Assembly: GCA_020344215.1 (NCBI GenBank)
Contig: CP070815.1
Coordinates: forward strand, 3,110,994-3,145,266
Origin: Gemmatimonadota bacterium
Lineage (GTDB): Bacteria > Gemmatimonadota > Gemmatimonadetes > Palauibacterales > KS3-K002
Reading direction: 5' to 3'
DNA: 34,273 nucleotides
The notes under the pieces were generated by a model, which was given only the letters and a program-made list of their open reading frames with translations, did no database searches and was not told the DNA's origin. Positions 6,311-17,300 of this stretch are shown here, in pieces (within the stretch, counting starts at the first letter, position 1; the number at the start of each line of letters is the position of its first letter). The position numbers and the translations under genes were made by a program.

Positions 6311-6919
6311 TCAGGGCTGTCGGAAGAGAAAGCCCAGGTAGCCCTCAATCCAGAAATGATCGTCCTGCTCGCCGCTGCGTAGGACGTAGTGGAAGCCGAA
6401 GCCGGTGGTGGCACTGAAGTGCTCCGAGATCGGGTACTCGAGCCCGGCGCCCAACTGCATGCCGCCGTCCCAGCGCCGGCCCGTGGTCTCGTTCTCCTTC
6501 GAGACGTAGGCGCCGAGCCCCCACAACGCGAACGGCTGGTACGGCCCCCACTCGCCCACCCCCTTGGCGAAGACTCCCATCACGATGACGCCCTCGTTGT
6601 CGGCCGTGCTGGCGAACTCGGCGTCGAAGGAGTGGAAGCTCAGCTGTGCGCCGACCCTGACCTGCGGGGAGAGGGCGAACTCACCGCGTCCGCCGGCCAA
6701 GGTGCCGGGGTCGAGGACCACGTTCATGTTGCCTACCGGCCAGTTGGCGCCCAGGAAGAGGTTGACGTAGAGCACCCGCTGGAACGGTTCCCCGGCTCCC
6801 TCCTGGGCGAAGGCGGGCTGCGATGCGATGAGCAAGCCGAGCGCCACGATCGCGAGCCGCGCGCTCGGGGCGGTCCGCTCACTTCCCGCGCGACTTCCGG
6901 CCCCGCTGCGACCGCTCAT
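6311..6919 (-). CDS. Outer-membrane beta-barrel protein with signal peptide
   Basis: 202 residues. A basic N-terminus and hydrophobic core (LAIVALGLLIASQPAFA) end in an AFAQ signal peptidase I site near residue 39. The mature part has alternating beta-strand-like segments rich in Gly and aromatics: RVLYVNLFLGANWPVG, RVGAQLSFHSFDAEF, QLGAGLEYPISEHFSATTG and the terminal WIEGYLGFLFRQP. This is the look of an eight-strand or similar outer-membrane porin-like family, but the last residue is Pro instead of the usual aromatic. Its ATG overlaps the stop of the upstream fusion gene (ATGA), so the two are co-translated. Confidence 0.72.
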   Translation of the reverse strand: MSGRSGAGSRAGSERTAPSARLAIVALGLLIASQPAFAQEGAGEPFQRVLYVNLFLGANWPVGNMNVVLDPGTLAGGRGEFALSPQVRVGAQLSFHSFDAEFASTADNEGVIVMGVFAKGVGEWGPYQPFALWGLGAYVSKENETTGRRWDGGMQLGAGLEYPISEHFSATTGFGFHYVLRSGEQDDHFWIEGYLGFLFRQP

Positions 6920-9900
6920 TCCGCGTCCCCCCTCTCCTGCGCCGGCCTGTGCGCGCCGAGGTAGGCGAGCAGCAGTCGCGAGCGCAGGTCGCCGATGCTT
7001 CTGGTGCGAGCGTGCATCAGCCGCTCATAGAAGCGCTCCGCTCCCTCGAAATCGCCCGTGCGCAGGAGCGCGATCGTTCCGCCGTCGAGCAGCTCGTCGC
7101 TCCGGATGTAGAGGTTCGTATGGGCCTCCGCCTCCAGCAGCCGTTGGGCGGCGCCGGCCGCCCGATCGAAGTCCCAGCGCGCCAGGCCGTGCCGGAAGGT
7201 CACGACATCGCGCACCACGTCGGGCGCGCCGTGCCGGTCGATGAACGCGAAGGCTGAGCGGAAGAACTCCTCGTCCGCATAGCCGGCCGTGCCCGCGTGC
7301 AGGTCCTCATCAATCTCTCTCAGGTTCGCCAGCCACAGCGACCAGTCCGTCGGCCTCTGGTCGCGGGCCAGGAGCGCCTGCCACTGGTCCATCCGGTAGC
7401 GCGCCTCCTCGATGCCGGGCAGCATCGAGTTGACCTCGCTCGCCGCGTAGCCGGGATTCCCCTTGAGCGCCGAGGCGACCGCCAGCGCCTGCTGGCGTGG
7501 CAGCACCGGGACGGGCGGCACCCCCTCCATCTCGGGATAGACGCGCCGGCCGAAGAACGGCGCGGTGAACTCGAACGGCTGGACCGCAAAGCCGCGGACG
7601 CCGACGGCGGCCCTGTCGAGGTAGCGGGCTCGCTCGGCCAGCAGGTCGAGCACCGGGTAGAAGTCGGAGTTCGGCTCGCCCCAGTCATCGAGCAGCGGGG
7701 CGAGCGCGGCACGGTGCGTGAGCCGGCTGGCCTCCATCGCGCCGGGTGTGAGGAGCGGAGAGTGACAGTGGTCTGCGGCGATGTCCGGCAGCTGGAAGAT
7801 CGACCAGTCGGGCGCGGGCAACTGCGGCCCGACGGTAGCGACCACGAGCATGTCCGCCGACTGGGTCATGAAGATCTCGTAGTCGCTGAAGTTCTGGTGG
7901 ATGGCGGCGAGCACGCTGAGCACCAGCCCGTCGTCGATCTCGTACAGATGCAGCCACTGCCCGAAGACACCGTCGTCCGACAGATAGCGCCGGATGTGGG
8001 CGTAGAACTCGGTGCCGAACAGGCTGGCGATCCCTGAGACCCATGGATTCGACGGCTCGGAGAAGATGAGGTCGTACTCGCGTGGCGTGGAGGCGAAGTA
8101 GGTCTTCGCATCCTCGATGACGATCTGCGAGCGCGGGTCGTCGAATACGCGCCGGTTCGCCGGATAGAACTCGCGCGAGCCGCGAATCATCTCCGGCTCG
8201 ATCTCGACGGTGACCAGCTCGTCGAGCACCGGGCTGCCGAGCAGGAAGTGGGACGACAACCCGGAGCCCTGGCCGATCACGGCGGCGACCCCGGCGTCGG
8301 GGTTGTGGGCCAGGGTGATCAGCGGCGCGAGCATCTGGGTCGACGCGTCGGTGAGGAGCGGGACGCGCGGCGTCGAGTCGTTGCACGGCTCGTACCACTC
8401 CGAGGAGAGCGAGGCGTCCGGCTTCCCGTTGGTCCGGATCGTCACGTTGCCGGAAGCCGCGTGCCGGTCCACCGACACGGTGGCGGTGCGCCCATCCTCG
8501 TAGAAGAGCCCCTCCCAGGTGCCGGGCTCGGCGACGCGGCCGTAGCGGTAGACGCCGCTGATCAGCAGATGGTGCTGGAAGCCGCCGGAGAAGGCGCCGG
8601 CCGCGAAGCCCAGCACGGTCACCCCGGCAGCCGCGTAGGCCAGGCGCAAGGCGAACCGGCTGCGACGACGGTCGACCAGCAGGATCACCGCGCCCAGCGC
8701 CATGTCGAGCGTCGCCCCGACGACGATCAGACCCTTGAGCCCGACCAGCGGCATCAGCAGGAAGCCGGCGGCGCCGACGCCGAGTATCGCACCGAACGTG
8801 TTCACCCCGTAGACGCCGCCGATCGACCGCTCACCCGCGCCGGCCACCAGCAGCGTCCGCGTGATGAGCGGCAGCGTCATCCCCGCACAGAACGAGGCCG
8901 GGAACATGATCGCCAGGCAGATCGCGTAGCGCGCGATGTTGAAGCCCGCGTAGCCGGCGGCCGAGCGGGCGAACGTGCCCATCAGGTCGGCCGTCCAGTA
9001 GAACGAGGCGCCGTAGAGGCCCAAGGTCGCCAGTGCGCAGAGCCCCATCGCCAGCTGCACGAGCCCCAGCGCCCGCAGCGGGTGGCGCCAGCGGTCGGCA
9101 CGCCGCCGCACCCAGAACGAGCCCAGCGCCAGCCCCAGAATAAAGGCCGACAGCATCAGCTCGAACGAGTGCGTCGCGCTACCCAGCACCAGCGCCAGCA
9201 TCCGCAGCCAGCCGATCTCGTAGGCGAACGAGGCCACCGCGGTGCCGAAGGCGACCGCCAGCAGCAGGCGCACCAGCTGGCCCCTCGAGAGCAGCGTGGC
9301 CTCCGCCTCCGCCGCCAGCGCCTCGACCTGCGTCTCTACCTGCAGCTCCTCTTTCGATGGGTAGCGGTTCGAGACCACCGTCGTGACCGCGGCGACCACC
9401 AGGTTGATCGCCGCCGCGCTCAACAGCGTGCCCGGCATACCGGCCAGCGATAGCAGGTAGAACCCGGCGACCAGCACGCCTATCGCCGCGCCGAGACTGT
9501 TGGTGAAGTAGAGGATCGCCAGCACGCGACCCGGCTGCGCGCCCGGCCGGCGCAGCACGCCGGCCGCCATCAGCGGGAACGTCGCGCCCAGCAGAACCGA
9601 CTGCGGCAGGATGAGAACCGCGGCCAGCGTCCACTTGAACAGATTGAGGAAGCCGCTCCCCGTCAGCGCCGGGAAGATCGTGTCGTAGGCGAAGCCCGTC
9701 GCCCCCAGGAAGATCTCGTGGAAGAAGAGCCCGATCACCCCGACCACCAGCTCGGCGCCGACGTACCACTTCAGCGGATCGTCGAGACGCTCGGAGCGCG
9801 AGCCGGCGAGCAACGCGCCCAGCGCCATCCCGCCCAGGAAGATGGCGATCACCAGAACCTGGGCGTACGCGCTGTGCCCCAGGAACAGCGCCAGGTAGCG

Positions 9901-9981
9901 CGACCAGATCATCTCGTAAATCAGCCCCGCCGCGCCCGAGAGCGTGAACACCGCGTAGAGGGTGAGTCGCATGTTGCGCAT
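6916..9981 (-). CDS. Fused MFS-like transporter / spermidine synthase-like protein
   Basis: A 1021-residue protein. The first 430 or so residues are a string of more than ten hydrophobic helices, starting SGAAGLIYEMIWSRYLALFLG, the typical opening of fused MFS/spermidine synthase proteins. A Rossmann-type methyltransferase-like domain follows, with GQGSG near residue 570, VEIEPEM, IEDAKTYF and FSEPSNPWVSGIASLF, then FGQWLHLYEID. The acidic residues expected of a true aminopropyltransferase are not clearly in place, so polyamine synthesis should not be assumed. A C-terminal tail of 250 or so residues beyond the synthase fold is helical and TPR-like, ending HARTRSIGDLRSRLLLAYLG. The gene overlaps the beta-barrel gene by four bases, suggesting a joint role at the envelope. 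Confidence 0.85.
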   Translation of the reverse strand: MRNMRLTLYAVFTLSGAAGLIYEMIWSRYLALFLGHSAYAQVLVIAIFLGGMALGALLAGSRSERLDDPLKWYVGAELVVGVIGLFFHEIFLGATGFAYDTIFPALTGSGFLNLFKWTLAAVLILPQSVLLGATFPLMAAGVLRRPGAQPGRVLAILYFTNSLGAAIGVLVAGFYLLSLAGMPGTLLSAAAINLVVAAVTTVVSNRYPSKEELQVETQVEALAAEAEATLLSRGQLVRLLLAVAFGTAVASFAYEIGWLRMLALVLGSATHSFELMLSAFILGLALGSFWVRRRADRWRHPLRALGLVQLAMGLCALATLGLYGASFYWTADLMGTFARSAAGYAGFNIARYAICLAIMFPASFCAGMTLPLITRTLLVAGAGERSIGGVYGVNTFGAILGVGAAGFLLMPLVGLKGLIVVGATLDMALGAVILLVDRRRSRFALRLAYAAAGVTVLGFAAGAFSGGFQHHLLISGVYRYGRVAEPGTWEGLFYEDGRTATVSVDRHAASGNVTIRTNGKPDASLSSEWYEPCNDSTPRVPLLTDASTQMLAPLITLAHNPDAGVAAVIGQGSGLSSHFLLGSPVLDELVTVEIEPEMIRGSREFYPANRRVFDDPRSQIVIEDAKTYFASTPREYDLIFSEPSNPWVSGIASLFGTEFYAHIRRYLSDDGVFGQWLHLYEIDDGLVLSVLAAIHQNFSDYEIFMTQSADMLVVATVGPQLPAPDWSIFQLPDIAADHCHSPLLTPGAMEASRLTHRAALAPLLDDWGEPNSDFYPVLDLLAERARYLDRAAVGVRGFAVQPFEFTAPFFGRRVYPEMEGVPPVPVLPRQQALAVASALKGNPGYAASEVNSMLPGIEEARYRMDQWQALLARDQRPTDWSLWLANLREIDEDLHAGTAGYADEEFFRSAFAFIDRHGAPDVVRDVVTFRHGLARWDFDRAAGAAQRLLEAEAHTNLYIRSDELLDGGTIALLRTGDFEGAERFYERLMHARTRSIGDLRSRLLLAYLGAHRPAQERGDAE

Positions 9982-10184
9982 AGGCTCGTGGGTTGGGCGC
10001 AGCAGCGCGCTGCAGGTCAGTGTGATCGGCTGTTGGGGGACGAGCCGGGGGATGGCGGGCGCGGGGTTATGCGAAGATACCGGGCCGCGCGCGTAGAGTC
10101 AACTCAGGTCGCGACTTAGGGAATCGGAGGACTCGGACACTCGAGCGGCCAGCCCGGTTTCCGGAGCCGCGCGCCCTCGCGTCG

Positions 10185-11450
10185 CTAGCGGGCGAGCAGC
10201 GCGGCGAACTCGGATCGGATCGCCTCGCCCTCCAGGAGCCCCAGTAGTTCGAGGAATCGGTCGGTGGAGGATACGTCGCGGGCGACGGCTTCGCGGAGCA
10301 GGGTTCGGAAGCGGTCGCCGCCCAGCCTCATCTCCAGCTCGTTCAGCAGTATCGGTCCCTTGTTGTAGAGGACCGCATAGGCGCCTTCGCTGTTCCGCTC
10401 GACCTCTACGAGGGGGGGCATGTCGAACGCAACCGCCCACTTCTCCTCGAGGATGCCATCGAACGCGGCCGGGCCGTACACCTCTCTCACGGCCATGAGC
10501 GCTGAGTACTCGGCGAACGACTCGTTCAGCCAGTCCTCCCAGCTATCGACCGGCGCCCTCGACCACCAGATGTGCGCGAACTCGTGCGCCATGTGCTTGA
10601 AGTACCGCTCTTGGTTCTGCGAGTAGACTTGCTCGTCGACCGCGGCCAGAACGATGAACCCTTTACGGGCGTAGCCGCCGCCCACATCCCTCGGCGATAC
10701 GACGACCGATGCGTGCTGCTGACCGACGTCGCCGAGCCACTCGGCATAGGTGGCCAACAGCCATAGCCCATCTTCGACGATCTCCTCGGCCACCCGGCGC
10801 GCCGGCGACGTGAATCCGATAGTCACACTCAAACCATCGTGGGACCGCTGGAGGAGCGAGTAGTCCTTTGAGGCCGTCAGGATGATGTCGATCGCCGGAG
10901 CGTCTTGCTCGATGGTCCAACTCGTCCCGTTCCCCGTCGTCCGCCCCATCCCGACCACGCTGTAGGGCTCATCGAGCGACACGTTCAGGGTATACGTGAA
11001 CGGGCCGTAGTCGATGTTGTAAGGGAAGAACGGGCTGTAGAGGTTGAGCTCGACCCAATCCTCCGAGAGCGCGTTGGCCGGGTTGCCGTGCCGCGTCAGT
11101 CGCCCCGAGTAGCGGAACGCTATGCGCGTCGTCTCAGCGTCGCTCGGCGGCTCATCGAACCTGAGCATCAGGAGCTGCGCGTACGGCATGTAGGGCGGTA
11201 CGCGCTGGGCTCTCCGCACGACGAACCCTCTCAGCCCGTCCGCCCAGACGGAATCGAGTGCCAGTTGCCTGTGCAGGTAGAAGACAAGCGAATCGCCGGC
11301 TGGCGCCGCCCGGAAGTCGAACACGACCTCGGCCTCGAGATAGCGGCGCGCCGGTGACAGCTCGAGCTGGATCTCGTAGTGGTGATGACCCGGGCCGGCG
11401 CTTTGAACCAGGCACGCGGCTAGCACGCGTACGGCTAACTCTATCAGCAT
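10185..11450 (-). CDS. M1-like (gluzincin) aminopeptidase-type protein, exported
   Basis: 421 residues, with a short hydrophobic N-terminus (LAVRVLAACLVQSAG) that may be a signal peptide or lipobox (LAAC). The zinc motif HEFAH lies near residue 288, followed by WLNESFAEYSALM with the third zinc ligand Glu. The interval between the second His and that Glu is 16 residues rather than the usual 18 of M1 peptidases. The later VLYNKGPILLNEL carries the Tyr expected to stabilise the transition state. Length is half that of classical M1 enzymes. No clear GAMEN exopeptidase motif is seen, although GGYARKGFIVLA lies in the corresponding position. It is therefore M1-like, probably a periplasmic peptidase of unknown substrate. 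It is divergent from the permease at 11665. Confidence 0.83.
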   Translation of the reverse strand: MLIELAVRVLAACLVQSAGPGHHHYEIQLELSPARRYLEAEVVFDFRAAPAGDSLVFYLHRQLALDSVWADGLRGFVVRRAQRVPPYMPYAQLLMLRFDEPPSDAETTRIAFRYSGRLTRHGNPANALSEDWVELNLYSPFFPYNIDYGPFTYTLNVSLDEPYSVVGMGRTTGNGTSWTIEQDAPAIDIILTASKDYSLLQRSHDGLSVTIGFTSPARRVAEEIVEDGLWLLATYAEWLGDVGQQHASVVVSPRDVGGGYARKGFIVLAAVDEQVYSQNQERYFKHMAHEFAHIWWSRAPVDSWEDWLNESFAEYSALMAVREVYGPAAFDGILEEKWAVAFDMPPLVEVERNSEGAYAVLYNKGPILLNELEMRLGGDRFRTLLREAVARDVSSTDRFLELLGLLEGEAIRSEFAALLAR

Positions 11451-11664
11451 GGCGATGACCTAGGACTCCACAGTTCCCGTTCGACAATCGGGTCTCCCGC
11501 GAAGCTGGCGCCGCCGGGCCGGCCGGGCAATGGGCCTGGGCCTGCGGCGCCCAGCAGCACTGGCCTCACAACCCTGCCGTGGCCCCGGAGCATCCAACTG
11601 GGAGAGAACTATCCAGTCGGGAAAAACGGCCTAACAAGATTCGGATGACATAGAGGGGCAAACG

Positions 11665-14112
11665 ATGAACTCGCTCTGGCAGGATCTACGGTACGGGGTG
11701 CGGACGCTGCTCAAGCGTCCCGGCTTCGCGGCGGTCGCGGTCGTCACCATAGGGCTGGGGATCGGGGCCACCACGGCGATCTTCAGCGTGGTCAACGGCT
11801 TGCTGCTCGAGCCGCTGCCGCTCCACGAGCCCGACGGGCTGGTGATCCCCAACGTCATCGCGCCGACCGGGTACGAGATCTCGATGTCGATCCCCAACTT
11901 CAAGGACTGGCGCGAGCGGAGCCGCTCGTTCGAGTCGTTCGGCGGCAACATGTCGCGGAACATGACGCTGACGGGGATCGATCGCGCGGAGATCGTGCTG
12001 ACGCGCGCCGTGCTCGGTGACTTCTTCGAGACGCTGGGGGTTCCGCCCTTCATGGGCCGCGTCATCGCCTCGGACGAGACCTGGGCGGGTGCGGCACCGG
12101 TCGCCGTCGTGACGTACGGGTTCTGGGAGCGGCGTCTGGGCGCCGACCCCGGAGTCCTGGGCCGCACCATCAGCCTCGACGGCCGCCCATACGAGATCAT
12201 CGGCGTCATGCCACCGGAGTTCCAGTTCCCGTCCGCCGAGAGCGAGGTCTACCTGCCCATGGGGTTCTTCTCCCGGGGCCTGTGCTGGGACAACCGCACG
12301 TGCTCGCAGGGCACCTGGGCGGTCGCGCGGCTGAAGAAGGGCGTCAGCATCGAGATGGCCCAGGCCGACCTGGACCGCGTCACCCGCGAGCTAACCGAGG
12401 AAGAAGGCGAGCAGGTCGCCGTCGCACGGATGCAGACGTTGATGGACGCCTTCGTCGGCGATGTGCGGGCACCGATCCTCATCCTGATGGGCGCGGTCGG
12501 GTTCGTCCTGCTCATCGCCTGCGCCAACGTGGCCAACCTGCTGCTGTCGCGCGGCGAGAGCCGGCGGCGCGAGCTGGCGGTGCGTGCGGCGCTGGGCGCC
12601 GGGCGCGGTCGCGTGGTCCGGCAGCTGCTCACCGAGAGCGTGGCGCTGGGCCTCGCCGGCGGCGTCCTGGGCGTCGGACTGGCCTACCTAGGAATCCGGG
12701 TCCTCATACCGGCGGCCTCGGACAGCATCCTGGCCGCCGCGGCGGAACGTATCGGGCTCGATCCCACTGTGCTCGCGTTCACGTTCATGGTGGCGGTGGG
12801 TGCGGGTCTCCTGTTCGGCGTCGCGCCAGCGCTGCGCGGATCGGCCCAGGGGTTGGTGGGCGAGCTCAGGGAAGGCGGGCGCGGCGAAACCGTGGGGCGT
12901 GCCCGGCAGCGGCTACGATCGGGCTTCGTGGTCGCCGAGGTCGCGCTCTCGCTGGTCTTACTGATCGGGGCGGGGTTGATGATCCAGAGCCTGCGCAAGC
13001 TGGGTAACGTCGACAAGGGCTTCGTGGCGGAGAACATCTTCACCGCCCGGGTCTCACTGCCCCCCAGCGGCTACCCGGGTAAGGAAACGGCGCGGCGCTT
13101 CTTCGACGACTTCCTGCAGCGTGTGCAGGCGCTGCCCGGCGTGCGGACCGCCTCGATCAGCCAGATCGTGCCGCTGCAGGGGAACAGCTGGGAGCAGAGC
13201 ATCGTGCCGGAAGGCACGCCGCGCGAGCCAGAGAACCTCCAGTCGGTGCTCTACTACATGGTCACGCCGGACCACTTCGCGACCTTCGGCGTGACGCTCC
13301 TACGAGGTCGCGGCTTCGCCGAACAGGACCGGGACGGCGCGCCTCCGGTCTGCATCATCGACGAGACGCTGGCCGAGAGTTTCTGGCCGGGCGAGGACCC
13401 GATCGGCAAGCGGGTCAACTTCGAGGCGGGTGAGGGCTGGACCCCCGAGAACCCGGTCCTGCTCTGGCGCACGGTGGTGGGCGTGGTGCGCAACGTCCGG
13501 CACTATGAGCTGGAGAACCCGGCGCGCATCACCGTCTACGTGCCGATGGCCCAGAGCGCGGGGAGTTGGACCACCGCCATGTACGTCACCGCCAAGACCG
13601 AGGGCGATCCGCTAAAGCTCACCGAGCTGGTGCGCCGCGAGCTCGCCGCGCTCGACCCGGACGTGCCACTCTACCGGATCGAGACCATGGAGGGCTACGT
13701 CAAGCAGGCTATGTCCAACAGCCGGTTGGTCGGTGGCCTGCTCAGCACGTTCAGCGTCCTGGCGCTGGTCCTCTCCGCGGTCGGGATCTTCGGCGTGATC
13801 TCCTTCTCCGTAGTGCAGCGGCTGCGCGAGATCGGCATCCGCATGGCGCTCGGCGCCCACCGGGGCGATGTGCTGCGGATGGTGACGGCGCAGAGCCTAC
13901 GCGTCAGCCTGACCGGCGTGGTCCTCGGCCTGGTCGCCGCCTTCGCGCTGACGCGGTTGCTGTCGAGCATCCTCTACGAGATCGACCCGGTCGACCCGAT
14001 CACCTACGCCGGCCTGGCCGCCTTCCTGGTCGCCGTCTCGACCCTGGCGGCGTACCTGCCGGCGCGCCGCGCGACCCGGGTCGACCCGGCCATCGTGCTG
14101 CGCGAGGAGTGA
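11665..14112 (+). CDS. ADOP-type ABC transporter permease (MacB-like periplasmic core + FtsX)
   Basis: 815 residues, the usual size for 'acidobacterial duplicated orphan permease' proteins. It opens with SLWQDLRYGVRTLLKRPGF, the family hallmark, and a first TM helix, then a MacB-type periplasmic core domain with FGGNMSRNMTL and VVTYGFWERRLG. A three-helix FtsX block (LLIACANVANLLLSRGESR), a second periplasmic core and a final FtsX block (FGVISFSVVQRLREIGIRMALGA) follow. It ends YLPARRATRVDPAIVLREE. No ATPase gene adjoins it, as is normal for this family. A GAGGGG ribosome site precedes the ATG. A second member of the family lies at the right edge of the window. Confidence 0.94.
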   Translation: MNSLWQDLRYGVRTLLKRPGFAAVAVVTIGLGIGATTAIFSVVNGLLLEPLPLHEPDGLVIPNVIAPTGYEISMSIPNFKDWRERSRSFESFGGNMSRNMTLTGIDRAEIVLTRAVLGDFFETLGVPPFMGRVIASDETWAGAAPVAVVTYGFWERRLGADPGVLGRTISLDGRPYEIIGVMPPEFQFPSAESEVYLPMGFFSRGLCWDNRTCSQGTWAVARLKKGVSIEMAQADLDRVTRELTEEEGEQVAVARMQTLMDAFVGDVRAPILILMGAVGFVLLIACANVANLLLSRGESRRRELAVRAALGAGRGRVVRQLLTESVALGLAGGVLGVGLAYLGIRVLIPAASDSILAAAAERIGLDPTVLAFTFMVAVGAGLLFGVAPALRGSAQGLVGELREGGRGETVGRARQRLRSGFVVAEVALSLVLLIGAGLMIQSLRKLGNVDKGFVAENIFTARVSLPPSGYPGKETARRFFDDFLQRVQALPGVRTASISQIVPLQGNSWEQSIVPEGTPREPENLQSVLYYMVTPDHFATFGVTLLRGRGFAEQDRDGAPPVCIIDETLAESFWPGEDPIGKRVNFEAGEGWTPENPVLLWRTVVGVVRNVRHYELENPARITVYVPMAQSAGSWTTAMYVTAKTEGDPLKLTELVRRELAALDPDVPLYRIETMEGYVKQAMSNSRLVGGLLSTFSVLALVLSAVGIFGVISFSVVQRLREIGIRMALGAHRGDVLRMVTAQSLRVSLTGVVLGLVAAFALTRLLSSILYEIDPVDPITYAGLAAFLVAVSTLAAYLPARRATRVDPAIVLREE

Positions 14113-14331
14113 GGCCTAGTTGGGGGGCGGCGGCGCCAGCGCGGCGAAGATTGGGAGCGAGGGGAGCGCGTCGGCGTGAATCTTGCCACTGCTCCTACCG
14201 CGCCTCATCATAGGTGCATCGGCGGCTCCTGTGGTCCGCCGCCCGGCCCACACCCCGCTGGATACACGCCCGACGACGAGACCGCTCAGCCGCTCACGGA
14301 TTAGGTAGGCCCAAGACGGAGGTTCAGCGCC

Positions 14332-17300
14332 ATGAAACGCCGCGCCCTGTTCGCCTTAGCCGCCCTGGTTCTCGCCGCTTGTCAGGATACCACCCAACCG
14401 GAGCAGCCGCCGCCAATCCAGTCGGCGCAATTCACGGTGATCAACGTTCCGGGAGACCACTCGACCGTTCAGGCGGCGATCAACGCCGCGAGCCCCGGTG
14501 ACACGATCCTGGTGGGGCCGGGGACCTACGTCGACCAGATCGAGCTCGACAAGGCGGTCACTCTGGCCTCACACTACCTCACGACCGGCGACACGAGCTA
14601 CATATCGTCGACGATCCTCGATGGCGGCAACGGCTCCTACGTCATCGCGATCCCCTCCGGCACCCCGGACGGGGCTACGATCCAGGGCTTCACCATCCGG
14701 AACAGTGACGACGGGATCACGCCGCGCGCCAGGTTCAACCTCTTGAACTCCAGGATCACGGACACCAGTGACGGGATTGACTTCGAGGACGGCAGTGGTG
14801 GCCTGATCCAGTTCTGCACATTCGAGCTCAACAGCGACGACGGCCTCGATCTCGACAATTCCGTCGACGTGGTGATACAGGACAACATCATCAGGAACAA
14901 CGACGATGACGGTATCGAGATCCGCATGCAGAGCCACAGCGGCTCGACGCTGAACATCATCATCACACGGAACGTGATCCACGGTAACGGAGAAGATGGA
15001 ATCCAGCTCATCTGGTACGATGTGCCGACCGATCGCTTCTTCGAGATCAGCTACAACTATATCTACGACAACGCCGACGTCGGCATCGGCATGATGGATG
15101 GCTCGGTGACGAGCGAGGACTTTCGCGCCGCCAGCATCCCCGAGCGCATCAACATCTTTAACAACACGTTCGCCAACAACAGCCACGGGATCACCGGCGG
15201 TGACAACACGGTCGTGCTCAACAACATCTTCGTCGGCCATCCGGTGATCGCGGTGAAGAATGTCGACGGCAACTCGGAGCTGGCGTACAACCTGTTCTAC
15301 AACAACGGGACCGATAACAGTGGGTCGAACGTCGATGTCGGCAGTAGCGTCTTCGCTGATCCCTTGCTAACGGCGAACCTGGAGCTGCAGGCGGGGAGCC
15401 CGGCGATCGACGCCGGCACGGCGTTCTACATCTGGCAAACAGAGACGGTTCTGGACCTTCTGCCCGAAGCATACAGCGGTGCGGCGCCCGATATGGGAGC
15501 GTTCGAGTCCGAGGGCGGCACCGGTCCGCCGCCCGACGCGCCGGTCCTGGCTGCGCCGGCGGACGGGGCTCTGGACCTCAGTCTCACGCCGACCCTCAGC
15601 TGGACCGGCGACGGCGACAGCTTCTCGGTCGAGGTCGCGACCGAGGTTGCGTTCACCAACATCGTCGACGCCGCCGTCGTCTCGACGACGGAGTACACGG
15701 TGGCCGTAGGCGCGTTGGACTATACGACGACCTACTTCTGGCACGTCAACGCCTCGAACGCCAACGGCACCAGTGATTATTCCGCTGTATGGAGCTTCAC
15801 GACCGAGGCCGCCAGCGCGCCCCCGGACCCACCGGTCCTCGTCGCGCCGGCCGACGGGGCGACCGACGTGCCGCTGGAAGCGGTCCTGGAGTGGGCCGGC
15901 ACGGCCGATGACTTCGACGTCGAGGTGGCGACGGATGCGGCGTTTACCGCCGTCGTCTATTCCACCAACACGACTTCGACCACGGTCACGCTGTCGTCGG
16001 GCACGCTGGCCTATGAGACGACATACTACTGGCACGTGCGCGGCAACAACGCCTTCGGCGCGGGAGACTTTTCCACGCCCTTCTCCTTCACGACGGTCGC
16101 GGCGCCCGACACCGAGCCGCCGAGCCAGCCTCAGAATCTCAGTTCGCCGGCTCAGACCGGTACGACAGTCGATCTTGTCTGGGACGCCTCGACCGACAAC
16201 GTTGGCGTGTCGTTTTACCGGATCTACCGCGATGGCGTCGAGGTGGCCAGCGAGTCGAGCACCAACCACACCGCCGTCGGTTTGACCCCAGCGACGTCGT
16301 ACGACTTCCAGGTCTCGGCGGTGGATGACGCCGGAAACGAGTCGACTCTCAGCGCGGTCCTTACGGTTACGACCCTCGACACGATAGAGCCAACCGCTCC
16401 GGGTACGCCGACCCTCGATTCGAAGACGGAGACGACCGTATCGATCAGCTGGGGGGCCTCTACCGATAACGTCGGGGTAACTGAATATCGGGTCTTCCGC
16501 GACGGCGTGGAGGTAGGCACAGTCGCCGCGCCGACGACCTCGTTCACGGACACGGGACTCGCGCCGGCGACGACCTACGCGTACCACGTGACCGCTCTGG
16601 ACGCGGCCGGAAACGAGTCACCTGCAAGCGGAACGCTCGAGGTCACCACCGATCCGGGCCCCGAACCTGAAATCCATGTCGGCGGCATTGCAATGGAATT
16701 GAAGAAAGCCGGGAACTGGAATATCGGGAGGGCCGTGATCAGTATCGTCGACGAAAGTGGCTACCCGGTTAGCGATGCCACGGTGGTGGCTCAATGGAGT
16801 GGGCTTGCTACAGACATCGATTCCGGGATTACCAGCGGCGGCGACGTTCAGTTCGACTCCGATAAGGTAGCCAACTCGCTGTCGGGGCAGTTCATCGTCA
16901 CCGTCACCGATGTCAGCGCGAGTGGGTTCGTCTACGACCCCGCAGCCAACGTGCAGACGGCAGGCTGTATCGACACCGCGGGCGACATCTGTTCGGTAGG
17001 ACCTCCCGACACCATCCCACCGGCCGCGCCCACTTCTCTGACGGCGACCGCCGGTCCAGGCTCGGTCTCGCTCGATTGGGCCGATAACACGACCGACCTC
17101 GACTGGGCGAGCTTCTCGGTTTACCGCTCGGAGACAGCGGGCAGTGGCCATGTCCTGATCGCCGAGGGATTGACCAGCAGCCAATTCACCGACACCGGAC
17201 TCACCGCCGGAACGACCTACTATTACGTCGTGACGGCCAAAGACACGAGTGGCAACGAGTCTGGGCCATCAAACGAAGCTTCCGCAACACCAACTGCGCC

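Noticed and set aside
8248..9453. Long plus-strand open frame opposite the MFS/synthase gene
   Set aside because: It is Arg/Gln/His-rich without motifs, a typical shadow in GC-rich DNA. The minus frame has clear domains.
6916..9981. True spermidine synthase
   Set aside because: The domain has the Rossmann motifs, but the usual acidic active-site pattern is not clear, and such MFS fusions generally lack proof of polyamine synthesis.
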